From assembly GCA_023400235.1 (NCBI GenBank), contig JAEXFI010000015.1, positions 1-36,208 on the forward strand: a stretch of 36,208 nt of DNA, in the 5' to 3' direction. Below, in pieces: positions 1-7,208 of this stretch. How positions within the stretch are numbered: the stretch's first letter is position 1; each line of letters begins with the position of its first letter. Both the position numbers and the translations under genes were made by a program. The stretch is from Bacillota bacterium (GTDB lineage Bacteria > Bacillota > Clostridia > Acetivibrionales > DSM-1351). The notes under the pieces are model-generated. The model searched no databases and was not told the DNA's origin. It was given only the letters and a program-made list of their open reading frames with translations.

Positions 1-27
1 ACCTTTCGTCATGCCTTTTTAGCCGTC

Positions 28-98
28 GCAGCAACTCGGCCATCCAGGCCTCGGGTGCTGCTTAAATTGACGTCCTGTCAATTTAACTGCTATAGCAG
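28..98 (-). other. Cluster of hairpins with GGA loops, possible CsrA-type RNA element
   Basis: Read on the minus strand, a perfect 10-bp stem (arms 77-86 and 62-71) closes a 5-base loop AGGAC. A second hairpin has outer arms GCAGCA/TGCTGC (56-61 and 28-33) and an inner GGCC/GGCC stem closing the loop TGGAT. A 12-bp perfect palindrome sits at 87-98. GGA in hairpin loops, especially ACAGGACGT, resembles the known binding consensus of the regulator CsrA, so this could be part of a CsrA-binding leader or small RNA continuing past the left edge. The plus-strand frame through 1-138 is open, but I judge it non-coding. Between 99 and 266 I see nothing else definite. Confidence 0.35.
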
Positions 99-266
99 CA
101 TGCCCAAAGCCTACAATTTCAGCAAAAACTTTTAATCATACTGCGCATTTCTTTAAAGTCGTCCTCACGTGAATTGCAAACTTGGCTCTTAATGGCTTTA
201 TAACTAGCACAACGGGTTAACTTATAATAAATAAAAGTAAAATATTGTTAATTTTGTATTTTATTG

Positions 267-295
267 TTGATATTTTACATAACTTCCTTTATAAT
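267..295 (+). promoter_or_regulatory. Sigma-A-type promoter of the KAS III-like gene
   Basis: TTGATA at 267-272 and TATAAT at 290-295 are separated by exactly 17 bases. Transcription would begin near 302, giving a short leader before the ribosome site at 311-319 and the ATG at 328. Confidence 0.7.
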
Positions 296-327
296 TTATT
301 TTATTATACTGGAAGGGAGTGTTAAAA

Positions 328-1329
328 ATGTATCAAAATATTGTCTTTAAATCGGTGGGGACATATCATCCATCTACACAAAGGAAAAACTCTTTTTATG
401 TAAGGCACTTTAAAAGCATGGGAATTGACGTGTCAGGGCTTGTTGACCATCTGGGCAGGAATACCCGCTGTGTAGTAAAATCCAAAAGTGAAAATACTGT
501 CACCATGGCTTATCACGCTGCGCTCAAGGCACTTCAGGCAGCCAGCATTTCCAGTACCGAGATTGACATAATCATTTTCGGTACTGACAGTCCTGAGAAA
601 CTGGTGCCCTCAAACGCATTGCTCCTGCACGATAAACTGAACACCGTAAATGCACATCAGATATTCGATATGAATTCCAACTGTATTGGAATGCTTTCTG
701 CAATTGATGTGGCGGCCCGTCTCCTGCTGACCAACCATAGAATAAGCAAGGCCCTTGTGGTTGGCAGCTTCATGGGGAGCAGAATTTCCAGCTCTGAGGA
801 TCCTGTCTGCTATTCAAATATGGCTGACGCTGCTGCCGCTGTAATTCTTGAGAAGGTTGAGGAACCTGACAGGAGAGGCTTTATAGATACGACCTTTAAA
901 ACCGATCCGGTTGTAAAGGACGCTTTTCAATTTCCAGTATGCGGTCTGGCTAAGCTTTTTGACAATGAAACGGATGCCGAGGAAAAAAAGTTAAAGCTTA
1001 TTCCCTTTGATACCAGCTTTATTTGTCAGGAATGGGTTCAACTGATGCAGGTGCTTTTTGAAAGATACAACATAAGCAAGCACAACATTAAGCAGTACTT
1101 TTTTTCGCAATTTTCCAAGCCTGATGCTGAGACAACTCTGGGCTTGATGTCCGTGGGCCTGGACAAGTATACATATGTGGGGAATAAATACGGCTATACC
1201 GGACTTACCAGCCCCATCCTGGCCTATAACGAGGCCCTTCAGAACCAAGTGATAAATACGGGAGATTATGTCATGTTCTGTTCGGTAGGCGCAGGCTACA
1301 ACATCTGTGCTCTGCTGTACAGATTGTGA
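328..1329 (+). CDS. 3-oxoacyl-ACP synthase III (FabH)-like protein with altered catalytic triad
   Basis: This 333-residue thiolase-fold protein is about the usual length of FabH. The nucleophile is recognisable: Cys119 in the context NSNCIGMLSA. By my alignment to the FabH pattern, the His of the HQAN motif falls on Ser260 (SQFS), and the Asn of the GNTS motif falls on Tyr290 (YGYTG). The C-terminal glycine-rich strand (CSVGAGYN) is kept. FabH condenses acyl-CoA with malonyl-ACP and needs His and Asn for decarboxylation, so this protein may be an acyltransferase or thioester-handling relative rather than a fatty acid initiator. I chose ATG 328 because GGAAGGGAG lies 8 bases upstream; a GTG at 319 overlaps that site. 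The gene stands alone with its own promoter and no fatty acid or polyketide neighbours. Family is fairly sure, substrate unknown. Confidence 0.8.
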   Translation: MYQNIVFKSVGTYHPSTQRKNSFYVRHFKSMGIDVSGLVDHLGRNTRCVVKSKSENTVTMAYHAALKALQAASISSTEIDIIIFGTDSPEKLVPSNALLLHDKLNTVNAHQIFDMNSNCIGMLSAIDVAARLLLTNHRISKALVVGSFMGSRISSSEDPVCYSNMADAAAAVILEKVEEPDRRGFIDTTFKTDPVVKDAFQFPVCGLAKLFDNETDAEEKKLKLIPFDTSFICQEWVQLMQVLFERYNISKHNIKQYFFSQFSKPDAETTLGLMSVGLDKYTYVGNKYGYTGLTSPILAYNEALQNQVINTGDYVMFCSVGAGYNICALLYRL

Positions 1330-1346
1330 ACTTTATACAAATGTAA

Positions 1347-1439
1347 TTTGAGGTATCAGGCTGTTACGTCCATCAGCTCTCATTCCCGGTAAAGACACCA
1401 TTCATCAAAGCTTCAGACTTAATAAGCTGATACCTCAAA
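1347..1439. repeat. 13-bp perfect inverted repeat enclosing a structured 67-base segment
   Basis: Arms 1347-1359 and 1427-1439 are exact reverse complements. Inside, GCTG 1360-1363 can pair with CAGC 1374-1377, and CTT 1411-1413 with AAG 1424-1426, which would make a three-way junction. There is no T-run on either side, so it does not look like an ordinary terminator, although it lies between two convergent genes. It could be a small palindromic element or an RNA structure; I cannot assign a class. Confidence 0.5.
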
Positions 1440-1479
1440 CACACATTTTATCAAAACCCTCTATAATATAAGTCCCCAA

Positions 1480-1842
1480 TCATACTATTGAAAAGGCAGC
1501 TTCCGGTGACTCCACGAATAAAAGTGTCTCAAAGCCGGGTATATCTTTGGCCAGCCGCTTTGTCTGACTTGCTGCCACTGCCGACTGCTGCTGGATAATA
1601 ATCCTTTTCTTGAAGGGCACGCTCATATACAGCATTATCATATTCTTAAGCTGTTCGGCAACATCCTGGGCCGAGGTTTTTACTTCCCTTCCGTCAACTA
1701 TGAGTGTATACTCCTCGGGAATAATTTGAGCCGCCTTTGACCTGTACTCGTTCATGAAATCAATTCCCTCCTGCATGGAGAAAAAACCTGAAGCTACAAT
1801 TGTAAATACCTTCTTTAGTTTATCAACTTCCATTTTAAACAT
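1480..1842 (-). CDS. Hypothetical protein, 120 residues
   Basis: I do not recognise this gene. It encodes a small soluble protein with no signal peptide or membrane segment. Alternating hydrophobic strands (VFTIVASG near 13-20, YTLIVDGR near 45-52, KRIIIQQ near 79-85, ETLLFVES near 105-112) are separated by amphipathic helices. That alpha/beta pattern is reminiscent of STAS or SpoIIAA-like domains, but this is only an impression. GGAGG sits 8 bases before the ATG at 1842, and a second in-frame ATG lies three codons later. It is monocistronic, convergent with the KAS III-like gene, and separated from uraA by the uraA terminator. Confidence 0.7.
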   Translation of the reverse strand: MFKMEVDKLKKVFTIVASGFFSMQEGIDFMNEYRSKAAQIIPEEYTLIVDGREVKTSAQDVAEQLKNMIMLYMSVPFKKRIIIQQQSAVAASQTKRLAKDIPGFETLLFVESPEAAFSIV

Positions 1843-1892
1843 AATACTGTCCTCCTTGTAAAATTATGTAATATTTAACAAATTCATAAATA

Positions 1893-1921
1893 AATATAAT
1901 ATATAAAAATAATTAATACAA
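1893..1921 (-). promoter_or_regulatory. Possible promoter of the 120-residue hypothetical gene
   Basis: On the minus strand TTGTAT (1916-1921) and TATATT (1893-1898) are 17 bases apart, about 50 bases upstream of the start codon. The surrounding 1843-2030 is extremely A+T-rich, so chance matches are likely. Nothing else is visible in that stretch. Confidence 0.35.
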
Positions 1922-2038
1922 GTAATATTATGTATATTGTTGTAAATTTTGTGAATATTATGTAAAGAATATTAAAATTAATTACTTTTTTAGTTTTTTA
2001 TAGATTTAAATGGTTTAAAACCAGTTGGAACCTGCTGC

Positions 2039-2086
2039 AAAAATGCTCCTGTTGGACTGTATGAAGCAGTTCCAACAGGAGCATTT
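2039..2086 (-). terminator. Rho-independent terminator of uraA
   Basis: A 16-bp perfect stem (2071-2086 with 2041-2056) is followed on the minus strand by TTTTT, starting 45 bases after the uraA stop codon. Just beyond it, bases 2012-2019 (minus GTTCCAAC) could compete for the same arm, but no gene follows directly that would be controlled by this. Confidence 0.85.
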
Positions 2087-2131
2087 AATATCTGCATATG
2101 CTTTTATTGTCTATATGAGGTTTTGCCAAGC

Positions 2132-3517
2132 TTAGGCCGCATCAGTGTCATTTGTGAGCTTCAGCTTTTCAAGTATATAGAATACAAGGCTTAATATCAT
2201 TCCTGCAAGGGTTGCTAAAACCATTCCCTTAAGCTGAACCTTGTCACCGAGGTTTATTGATATTCCGCTTATACCTATAACAAACACCAACGCCGTAAGT
2301 ACAAGATTTTTAGCTTTACTGTAATCAATCCTGGCCTCAACAATCATTCTGATACCAGAAGCTGCGATTGTACCGAACAACAGCAAGCTGACACCGCCCA
2401 TAACAGGCTCGGGAATACTTGAAATAATACCTGATAATTTTCCAAAGAATGCAATAATTATTGAAATAACGCCAGCACCGCCAATAACCCAAACACTGTA
2501 TACCTTTGTTATTGCCATAACACCCATATTCTCACCATAGGTGGTGGTTGGACATGAACCGCAGAAGCCTGAAAGCATGGTTGATATTCCATCACCCAAT
2601 AAGGATCTGTGAAGACCTGGGTCTTTAGTCAAATCCCTGCCTACAATGTTGCTGGTTACAAACAGATGTCCTATATGCTCTGATAAAACCACCAGGGCTG
2701 CCGGTGCCAATATCATGATTGCCTTAATATCAAAGGATGGTAAAACGAAATCCGGAAGTTTCAGCCAGGTTGCATCAACTATCTTTTCATAATGAACATA
2801 TCCCATGGCAGCAGACAATCCATAGCCTACAATAACGGCCAGAAGGATGGGAATAACCGACAGGAAGCCTCTGAAGCAGAGATTGCCGATTACCAATACT
2901 CCCAGGGTAACCAGAGCTATAATAATGCCTTTGGTATCGAAACTGCCGTCAGCATTTGGAAACAGCTTTGCCATACCGGCAGCAGTACCAGAGAGTTCAA
3001 GTCCGATAAGTGCCACTATAGGTCCCATTGCTGCAGGTGGAAGTACTATGTCCAGCCAGCGGGTACCTACCTGTCCTATTATGAGGGCTACTATTATGAA
3101 TACAATACCACATGCTATATAACCACCCAGAGCTTTTGCGAAGTTGTCTGCATAATCTGCGGATGCTTGTATTATTGCAGCAGTAGGTGAAAGAAATGCA
3201 AAACTGGAACCGAGGAATGCAGGGGCCTTTCCCTTGCAAATAATAAGATACAACAGTGTGCCTATACCATTTAGCAAAAGCACCAGTGCAGGGTCGATTA
3301 CCTGAATGCTGTTGTACTGTGCCAGTTGATCTGCATTAAGTTGTGCAACTGTTAATTTCAAACCGCTCAGGAAGTGATCCTTGGCATAGCTGTTAAACAA
3401 AAAAGGAACCAGGACTGATGCGCTGAACATTGCGAACAAGTGCTGAAAGCTAAGCGGAAGTGCCTTTAGAAATGGAACTTTCTCTTCAACCTGAATTACG
3501 GGTCTGGAATACTTCAT
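2132..3517 (-). CDS. uraA: Uracil permease (NCS2 family)
   Basis: This is a 461-residue integral membrane protein of the nucleobase/cation symporter-2 family, importing uracil with protons. The N-terminal LPLSFQHLFAMFSASVLVP, the segment GSSFAFLSPTAAI and the signature ENMGVMAITKVYS (containing the substrate-binding Glu) are typical of the UraA/PyrP branch. About a dozen hydrophobic segments are evident. The longest frame begins at 3649, but its first 44 codons translate the PyrR attenuator. The ATG at 3517, preceded by AGGGGG about 9 bases upstream, gives the normal N-terminus. It is a single-gene unit with its own promoter, PyrR-controlled leader and terminator, so its expression should fall when uridine nucleotides are plentiful. 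Confidence 0.95.
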   Translation of the reverse strand: MKYSRPVIQVEEKVPFLKALPLSFQHLFAMFSASVLVPFLFNSYAKDHFLSGLKLTVAQLNADQLAQYNSIQVIDPALVLLLNGIGTLLYLIICKGKAPAFLGSSFAFLSPTAAIIQASADYADNFAKALGGYIACGIVFIIVALIIGQVGTRWLDIVLPPAAMGPIVALIGLELSGTAAGMAKLFPNADGSFDTKGIIIALVTLGVLVIGNLCFRGFLSVIPILLAVIVGYGLSAAMGYVHYEKIVDATWLKLPDFVLPSFDIKAIMILAPAALVVLSEHIGHLFVTSNIVGRDLTKDPGLHRSLLGDGISTMLSGFCGSCPTTTYGENMGVMAITKVYSVWVIGGAGVISIIIAFFGKLSGIISSIPEPVMGGVSLLLFGTIAASGIRMIVEARIDYSKAKNLVLTALVFVIGISGISINLGDKVQLKGMVLATLAGMILSLVFYILEKLKLTNDTDAA

Positions 3518-3548
3518 TGTATAAATCCCCCTATTATTTTTTTGAAAT

Positions 3549-3686
3549 AAAAAAACCTCACTGCCTGTTGGCGCAGCAAGGTCGGGTTTCATCAAACATT
3601 GACGGACTTTACCCATACCCCTGTACATCCTAATCCCATAAGAATGCACAAAAGTACTTATATACCCTTACTAGCCTCTCTGGACT
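3549..3686 (-). promoter_or_regulatory. PyrR-dependent attenuator in the uraA leader
   Basis: Minus-strand AGTCCAGAGAGGCT (3673-3686) matches the known PyrR-binding loop consensus ARUCCNGNGAGGYU exactly. Some 90 bases downstream, CCTTGCTGC (3573-3581) and GCAGTGAGG (3556-3564) form a GC-rich hairpin followed by seven Ts (3549-3555), an intrinsic terminator ending 31 bases before the uraA start. In the established mechanism, PyrR bound to UMP stabilises the anti-antiterminator and lets this terminator form. I infer the same control here. Confidence 0.92.
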
Positions 3687-3714
3687 AATTTAAAAGTTTT
3701 TTTATCCGCACACA

Positions 3715-3744
3715 AGTATATCACAAGTATTCCCCAAATGTCTA
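3715..3744 (-). promoter_or_regulatory. Promoter of uraA
   Basis: Minus-strand TAGACA (3739-3744) and TATACT (3715-3720), each five of six matches to consensus, are 18 bases apart. This places the transcript start near 3708, just before the PyrR-binding loop. Confidence 0.55.
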
Positions 3745-3754
3745 CAAAATATCT

Positions 3755-3784
3755 AAAAATTTTTGCTCCGCCTTGTGCCGCAGC
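3755..3784 (-). terminator. Candidate terminator after murG
   Basis: On the minus strand an imperfect GC-rich hairpin (3765-3784, loop ACAA) is followed by AAAAATTTTT. It lies about 50 bases beyond the murG stop and just upstream of the uraA promoter, where a terminator would be expected. A second imperfect stem with GCCGGGCC lies immediately before it. Confidence 0.4.
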
Positions 3785-3835
3785 CTAAAACTTTGGCCCG
3801 GCTTCACAACATGGAGTCCTTTCCGGCCTGAAAAA

Positions 3836-4933
3836 TCATCTGCACATTTTTTCCACCAGAGAATAAATTTTTTCAGCAGAATCAATTATTCTGTTTTTGG
3901 TGGCATCAACAGCCATTTTGCTCAGAACGTCCCTGTTTGAAATAAGCTTGATTATACTGTTATACAAAATATCCGCATTAAGTTCATTTTCCAATATCAC
4001 CACGGCACCGCCGTCCTTTTCCAGGGAGCGGGCATTGTGCTCCTGATGGTTGGCCGTCACATAGGGGGAGGGTATCAAAATCGAAGGAATTCCCATGGTC
4101 TGCAATTCGCTTATAGTGATGGCTCCGGCCCGGCAAATCATAAGGTCGCTGGCTGCATATACCTGTCCCACATCATATATATATGGAACCACCTTAACCA
4201 TTCTCTTGTATTTTTCGTCCAGGCAAACTGAAAGCTTTATGTCATCAAACTGGGACTCACCAGTAGCAAAAATCAGATTGAATTCGCCCTTGAACCGGGT
4301 GTTCAGCATTTCCACCACAGTCTCATTGATTTTTCTGGCACCTCTGCTGCCTCCCATTGTCACAAGCAAGGGCTTTCCTTCAACAATATCCAGCTTGTTC
4401 AACACAGCCTCACGATTTGTATTGAGCAGCTCCTGCCGCACAGGATTCCCTGTATGGACAAGCTTATCCCTGTTTTTAAAGTACTTTGCCGCATCCTTAA
4501 AACTTATTGCAACGCAATTGACGTATCTTTCCAACAGCCTGTTTGTGACCCCTGGAAAGGCATTTGATTCGTGTATCAAAGTAGGTATTCCCTTTTTAGC
4601 AGCTACATATAATACCGGCCCGCAGACATAACCTCCTGTGCCTATTACCACATCCGGCCTTAACTTCTTTATAAGCCGTGAGGCCTGAAAAAAGCTCTGA
4701 ACCAGTTCCTTCAGCGCCAGCACAGTATCCAGGGACAGCTTTCTCCTAAAGCCCCTTACAGTTATTGTTTCAAGAGTAAAGCCTTCTCTTGGAACAAGCC
4801 TGGTCTCAAGACCTTTTTTTGTTCCAACAAAAGTTATTTCTGCAGAAGGATCTTTTTTCATTATATATTTTGCTATTGCCAGTCCTGGGTTTATATGCCC
4901 TCCTGTCCCGCCGCCTGCTATGAGTACCTTCAC
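3836..4933 (-). CDS. murG: MurG, undecaprenyl-diphospho-muramoylpentapeptide GlcNAc transferase
   Basis: MurG adds GlcNAc to lipid I at the inner membrane face to make lipid II, the last cytoplasmic step of peptidoglycan synthesis. The 365-residue protein has the N-terminal glycine-rich loop GGGTGGHINPG, HESNAFPG (usually HEQNxxPG), the second glycine loop GGSRGA and the UDP-GlcNAc-binding region RAGAITISEL. The start is GTG 4933, with GGAGG 5-6 bases upstream. An ATG at 4969 would overlap ftsW and lacks a ribosome site. It is the last gene of the dcw cluster here; murC, murB or ftsQ, often found next, are replaced by uraA. Confidence 0.95.
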   Translation of the reverse strand: MKVLIAGGGTGGHINPGLAIAKYIMKKDPSAEITFVGTKKGLETRLVPREGFTLETITVRGFRRKLSLDTVLALKELVQSFFQASRLIKKLRPDVVIGTGGYVCGPVLYVAAKKGIPTLIHESNAFPGVTNRLLERYVNCVAISFKDAAKYFKNRDKLVHTGNPVRQELLNTNREAVLNKLDIVEGKPLLVTMGGSRGARKINETVVEMLNTRFKGEFNLIFATGESQFDDIKLSVCLDEKYKRMVKVVPYIYDVGQVYAASDLMICRAGAITISELQTMGIPSILIPSPYVTANHQEHNARSLEKDGGAVVILENELNADILYNSIIKLISNRDVLSKMAVDATKNRIIDSAEKIYSLVEKMCR

Positions 4934-4955
4934 CTTATACCTCCGTATGCTCCGC

Positions 4956-6068
4956 CTAAAAACGCTCATAATTTGAATACCTGGATATGTTCAGCAAAAC
5001 CCCCACACCAAACATCAAGAAGATAAGGGATGTGCCTCCCGCGCTGAAAAAGGGAAGGGAAATACCCGTGGATGGTATGGAGTTAGTTACAACAGCCACG
5101 TTGAACAAAGCCTGTACTCCTATAAGAGAAGTAATTCCTATAGCCATCAGACTGCCGAAAACATCCGGTGCGTTCATGGCCACCTTTATCCCCCTCCATA
5201 TGAATACCAGAAATAAAATCAATACCACCACCGAGCCCAGAAAGCCAAGTTCCTCTGCCAAAACAGCAAAAATATAGTCATTATAGGGCTCGGGAATATA
5301 CAGGTATTTCTGCATGCTCTGCCCCAGTCCTCTGCCAAACAGGCCCCCTGAGCCGATTGCCAGCAGTGAATTTACTATCTGCCACCCTTCGTTCATTTTA
5401 TACTCAAAGGGATCAAGCCAGGCTTTTACCCTGTCAAATCTATAGGGTGCTACCAGAATGGCCCCCACCCCTGCTACAATTACAGGAATGGACAGTGCCA
5501 CAAAATGCGAAATTTTTGCACCTCCGCAAAATAATACTATAAAACCTGTCAAAGCTATAATAATCGTTCCGCTCAGATGGGGCTCAATTACTACCAGACC
5601 GCATATAAAGCCTATAAGCGCCAGATAAGGCAATAGGCCCTTAGTGAAGGACTGCAAGGCATCCCTCCGTTTTGACAGGCTGAAGGACAGAAACATTATC
5701 AGCGACAGCTTAGCCAGCTCTGAGGGCTGAAAGGTTTTATCCCCCACTCCCAGCCATCTCTGAGCACCGTTCAATTCTCTTCCCACTCCCGGAATAAGCA
5801 CCAGGATAAGCAGTCCGATGCTGCCCATGAGCAATATTGGTGATATTTTCCCCCATCTGCGGTAATCATAGTTCATTGTAACTATAAGAACTACTATACT
5901 TATAAACATATACAGCAGTTGAGGCTTTATCATGCTGAAGGAATTTCCCACCTGCTTTACAGAAACATAATAGCTTGAGCTGAATACCATAATGGTACCC
6001 AAAGACAGCAGCAGTATTACCGCTGCAAAAATCCAAAAGTCAAAAGGCTTTTTATTCTTGTTTTTCAT
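4956..6068 (-). CDS. ftsW: FtsW/SpoVE-type lipid II polymerase (SEDS family)
   Basis: This is a 370-residue SEDS glycosyltransferase with about ten membrane segments. It polymerises lipid II at the septum together with a class B penicillin-binding protein. Diagnostic segments are MVFSSSYYVS after the first helix, the long loop GWQIVNSLLAIGSGG followed by GRGLGQS, YNDYIFAVLAEELGF, and PSTGISLPFFSAGGTS near the C-terminus. ATG 6068 is chosen because GGAGG lies 6 bases before it; an upstream in-frame ATG at 6098 has none. It is followed by murG after 22 bases. In spore formers the copy next to murG may be the cortex-specific SpoVE or the vegetative FtsW; sequence alone does not decide. Confidence 0.92.
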   Translation of the reverse strand: MKNKNKKPFDFWIFAAVILLLSLGTIMVFSSSYYVSVKQVGNSFSMIKPQLLYMFISIVVLIVTMNYDYRRWGKISPILLMGSIGLLILVLIPGVGRELNGAQRWLGVGDKTFQPSELAKLSLIMFLSFSLSKRRDALQSFTKGLLPYLALIGFICGLVVIEPHLSGTIIIALTGFIVLFCGGAKISHFVALSIPVIVAGVGAILVAPYRFDRVKAWLDPFEYKMNEGWQIVNSLLAIGSGGLFGRGLGQSMQKYLYIPEPYNDYIFAVLAEELGFLGSVVVLILFLVFIWRGIKVAMNAPDVFGSLMAIGITSLIGVQALFNVAVVTNSIPSTGISLPFFSAGGTSLIFLMFGVGVLLNISRYSNYERF

Positions 6069-6091
6069 TAACTTCCTCCGCCTTACCCCGT

Positions 6092-6116
6092 ATTTCATAT
6101 TCTGATTATATGAAAT
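6092..6116. repeat. 9-bp inverted repeat in the mraY-ftsW gap
   Basis: Arms 6092-6100 and 6108-6116 are perfect reverse complements with a 7-base loop. The minus-strand TATAAT at 6105-6110 lies inside, so this could be an internal promoter with an operator-like palindrome, but no good -35 is visible. The whole 137-base gap sits where murD is usually found; I see no murD remnant in it. Confidence 0.35.
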
Positions 6117-6205
6117 TACCGGCTTATTAATTCCAGTTCAGCCTGATGGCCTGCTACATATAAATTAATTCATTGCCGGCGGATAAATTTATCCCGAATG
6201 TTGTA

Positions 6206-7189
6206 CTAGTATGTCCCCAGGCTTACCACGAATAGAGACACAATCGCCAATAAAACTGTTGCTGATATAAATACTGCCACAACCTTGGTCTCTTTCCAGC
6301 CTTTGAGTTCAAAGTGATGATGTATGGGAGCCATCTTGAATATTCTCCTGCCGGTAAGCTTGAAGGAAGCAACCTGAAGTATCACGGACAAGGCCTCTAT
6401 AAAGTATATTCCCCCTACCACAAATAAAATCAGAGGCAGCCTCATCATGACAACTATGGCAGTCAAGGCACCTCCAAGTGCCAGACTTCCCGTATCTCCC
6501 ATAAAAACCTTGGCAGGATGAATATTAAAGGCCAGAAAGCCCAAACAGCCACCGGCTATGGCTGCAGCAAAAACCTTTATGTAGCCCCATTCGCTGTTGG
6601 ACAAAGCTACTATGGTAAAATAAATGGCCACCACAAGAGTAACACCTGCACATAAGCCATCCAAGCCATCGGTTATATTTACCGCATTGGTGAAAAAATA
6701 CATAAACACTACTATAAACAAAAAGTATAGCCAGGGCTGCACAACAAAATTTGTAAAAGGGATGACTATTGAACTTCCTGCCTCCGTAAACCTGATAACA
6801 TAAAAAGCAAAGGCTACGCATACCAGCAGCTGCAAAAAGGTTTTCTGTCCTGCATAAAGCCCGTCCTTACGCTTTTTGACAACCTTGATAAAGTCATCTA
6901 TAAAGCCCACCGCAGCAAATCCCAAAGTTGCCAGTAATATGGGGATAATCTCGGGATATTTCTGAGAATAGTACAGTGCCACCACTGTTACGGGCACCAG
7001 AAATATCAGTCCTCCGATAGCAGGCGTACCCATTTTTTTCAGGTGAGATTGCGGCCCGTCATCCCTTATCGTCTGCCCAAACTTAAGTCTTCTCAGGAAT
7101 GGAATCAGTATTGGACCTGCAATGATAGCCAGAACAAACGCTGCCGCAAAGGCAATAATATGCTCTGATGTTAACGAAAAAGTAAGCAA
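6206..7189 (-). CDS. mraY: MraY, phospho-N-acetylmuramoyl-pentapeptide transferase
   Basis: MraY transfers phospho-MurNAc-pentapeptide onto undecaprenyl phosphate to form lipid I. The polytopic protein shows the family motifs: DDGPQSHLKKMGTPAIGG near the N-terminus, FIDDFIKV with the paired Asp, NAVNITDGLDGLC, FMGDTGSLALGG and the histidine cluster APIHHHFELKGW. The start is taken as TTG 7189 (N-terminus MLTFSLTSEH), because GGGGG lies 8 bases upstream and it falls 19 bases after the murF stop. This gives 327 residues, the usual size. The longest frame (ATG 7249) would overlap murF by 41 bases and adds 20 atypical residues. Confidence 0.93.
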   Translation of the reverse strand: MLTFSLTSEHIIAFAAAFVLAIIAGPILIPFLRRLKFGQTIRDDGPQSHLKKMGTPAIGGLIFLVPVTVVALYYSQKYPEIIPILLATLGFAAVGFIDDFIKVVKKRKDGLYAGQKTFLQLLVCVAFAFYVIRFTEAGSSIVIPFTNFVVQPWLYFLFIVVFMYFFTNAVNITDGLDGLCAGVTLVVAIYFTIVALSNSEWGYIKVFAAAIAGGCLGFLAFNIHPAKVFMGDTGSLALGGALTAIVVMMRLPLILFVVGGIYFIEALSVILQVASFKLTGRRIFKMAPIHHHFELKGWKETKVVAVFISATVLLAIVSLFVVSLGTY

Positions 7190-7208
7190 TAGAACTTCCC
7201 CCTGTTTA

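Noticed and set aside
1..138. Open plus-strand frame ending at a TAA at 136-138
   Set aside because: It translates the hairpin-rich element, is truncated by the window edge, and has no recognisable domain. The palindromes explain the sequence better.
1347..1439. Possible purine-type riboswitch (minus strand contains GTGTCTTTACC)
   Set aside because: The J1/2 and J3/1 core bases and kissing loops of that class are absent, and no purine gene follows.
3518..3649. 44-residue N-terminal extension of the uracil permease
   Set aside because: These codons are the PyrR attenuator hairpin. A ribosome site sits just before the ATG at 3517, where normal family similarity begins.
4095..4631. 178-codon plus-strand frame
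   Set aside because: Antisense shadow of murG, with no ribosome site or domain.
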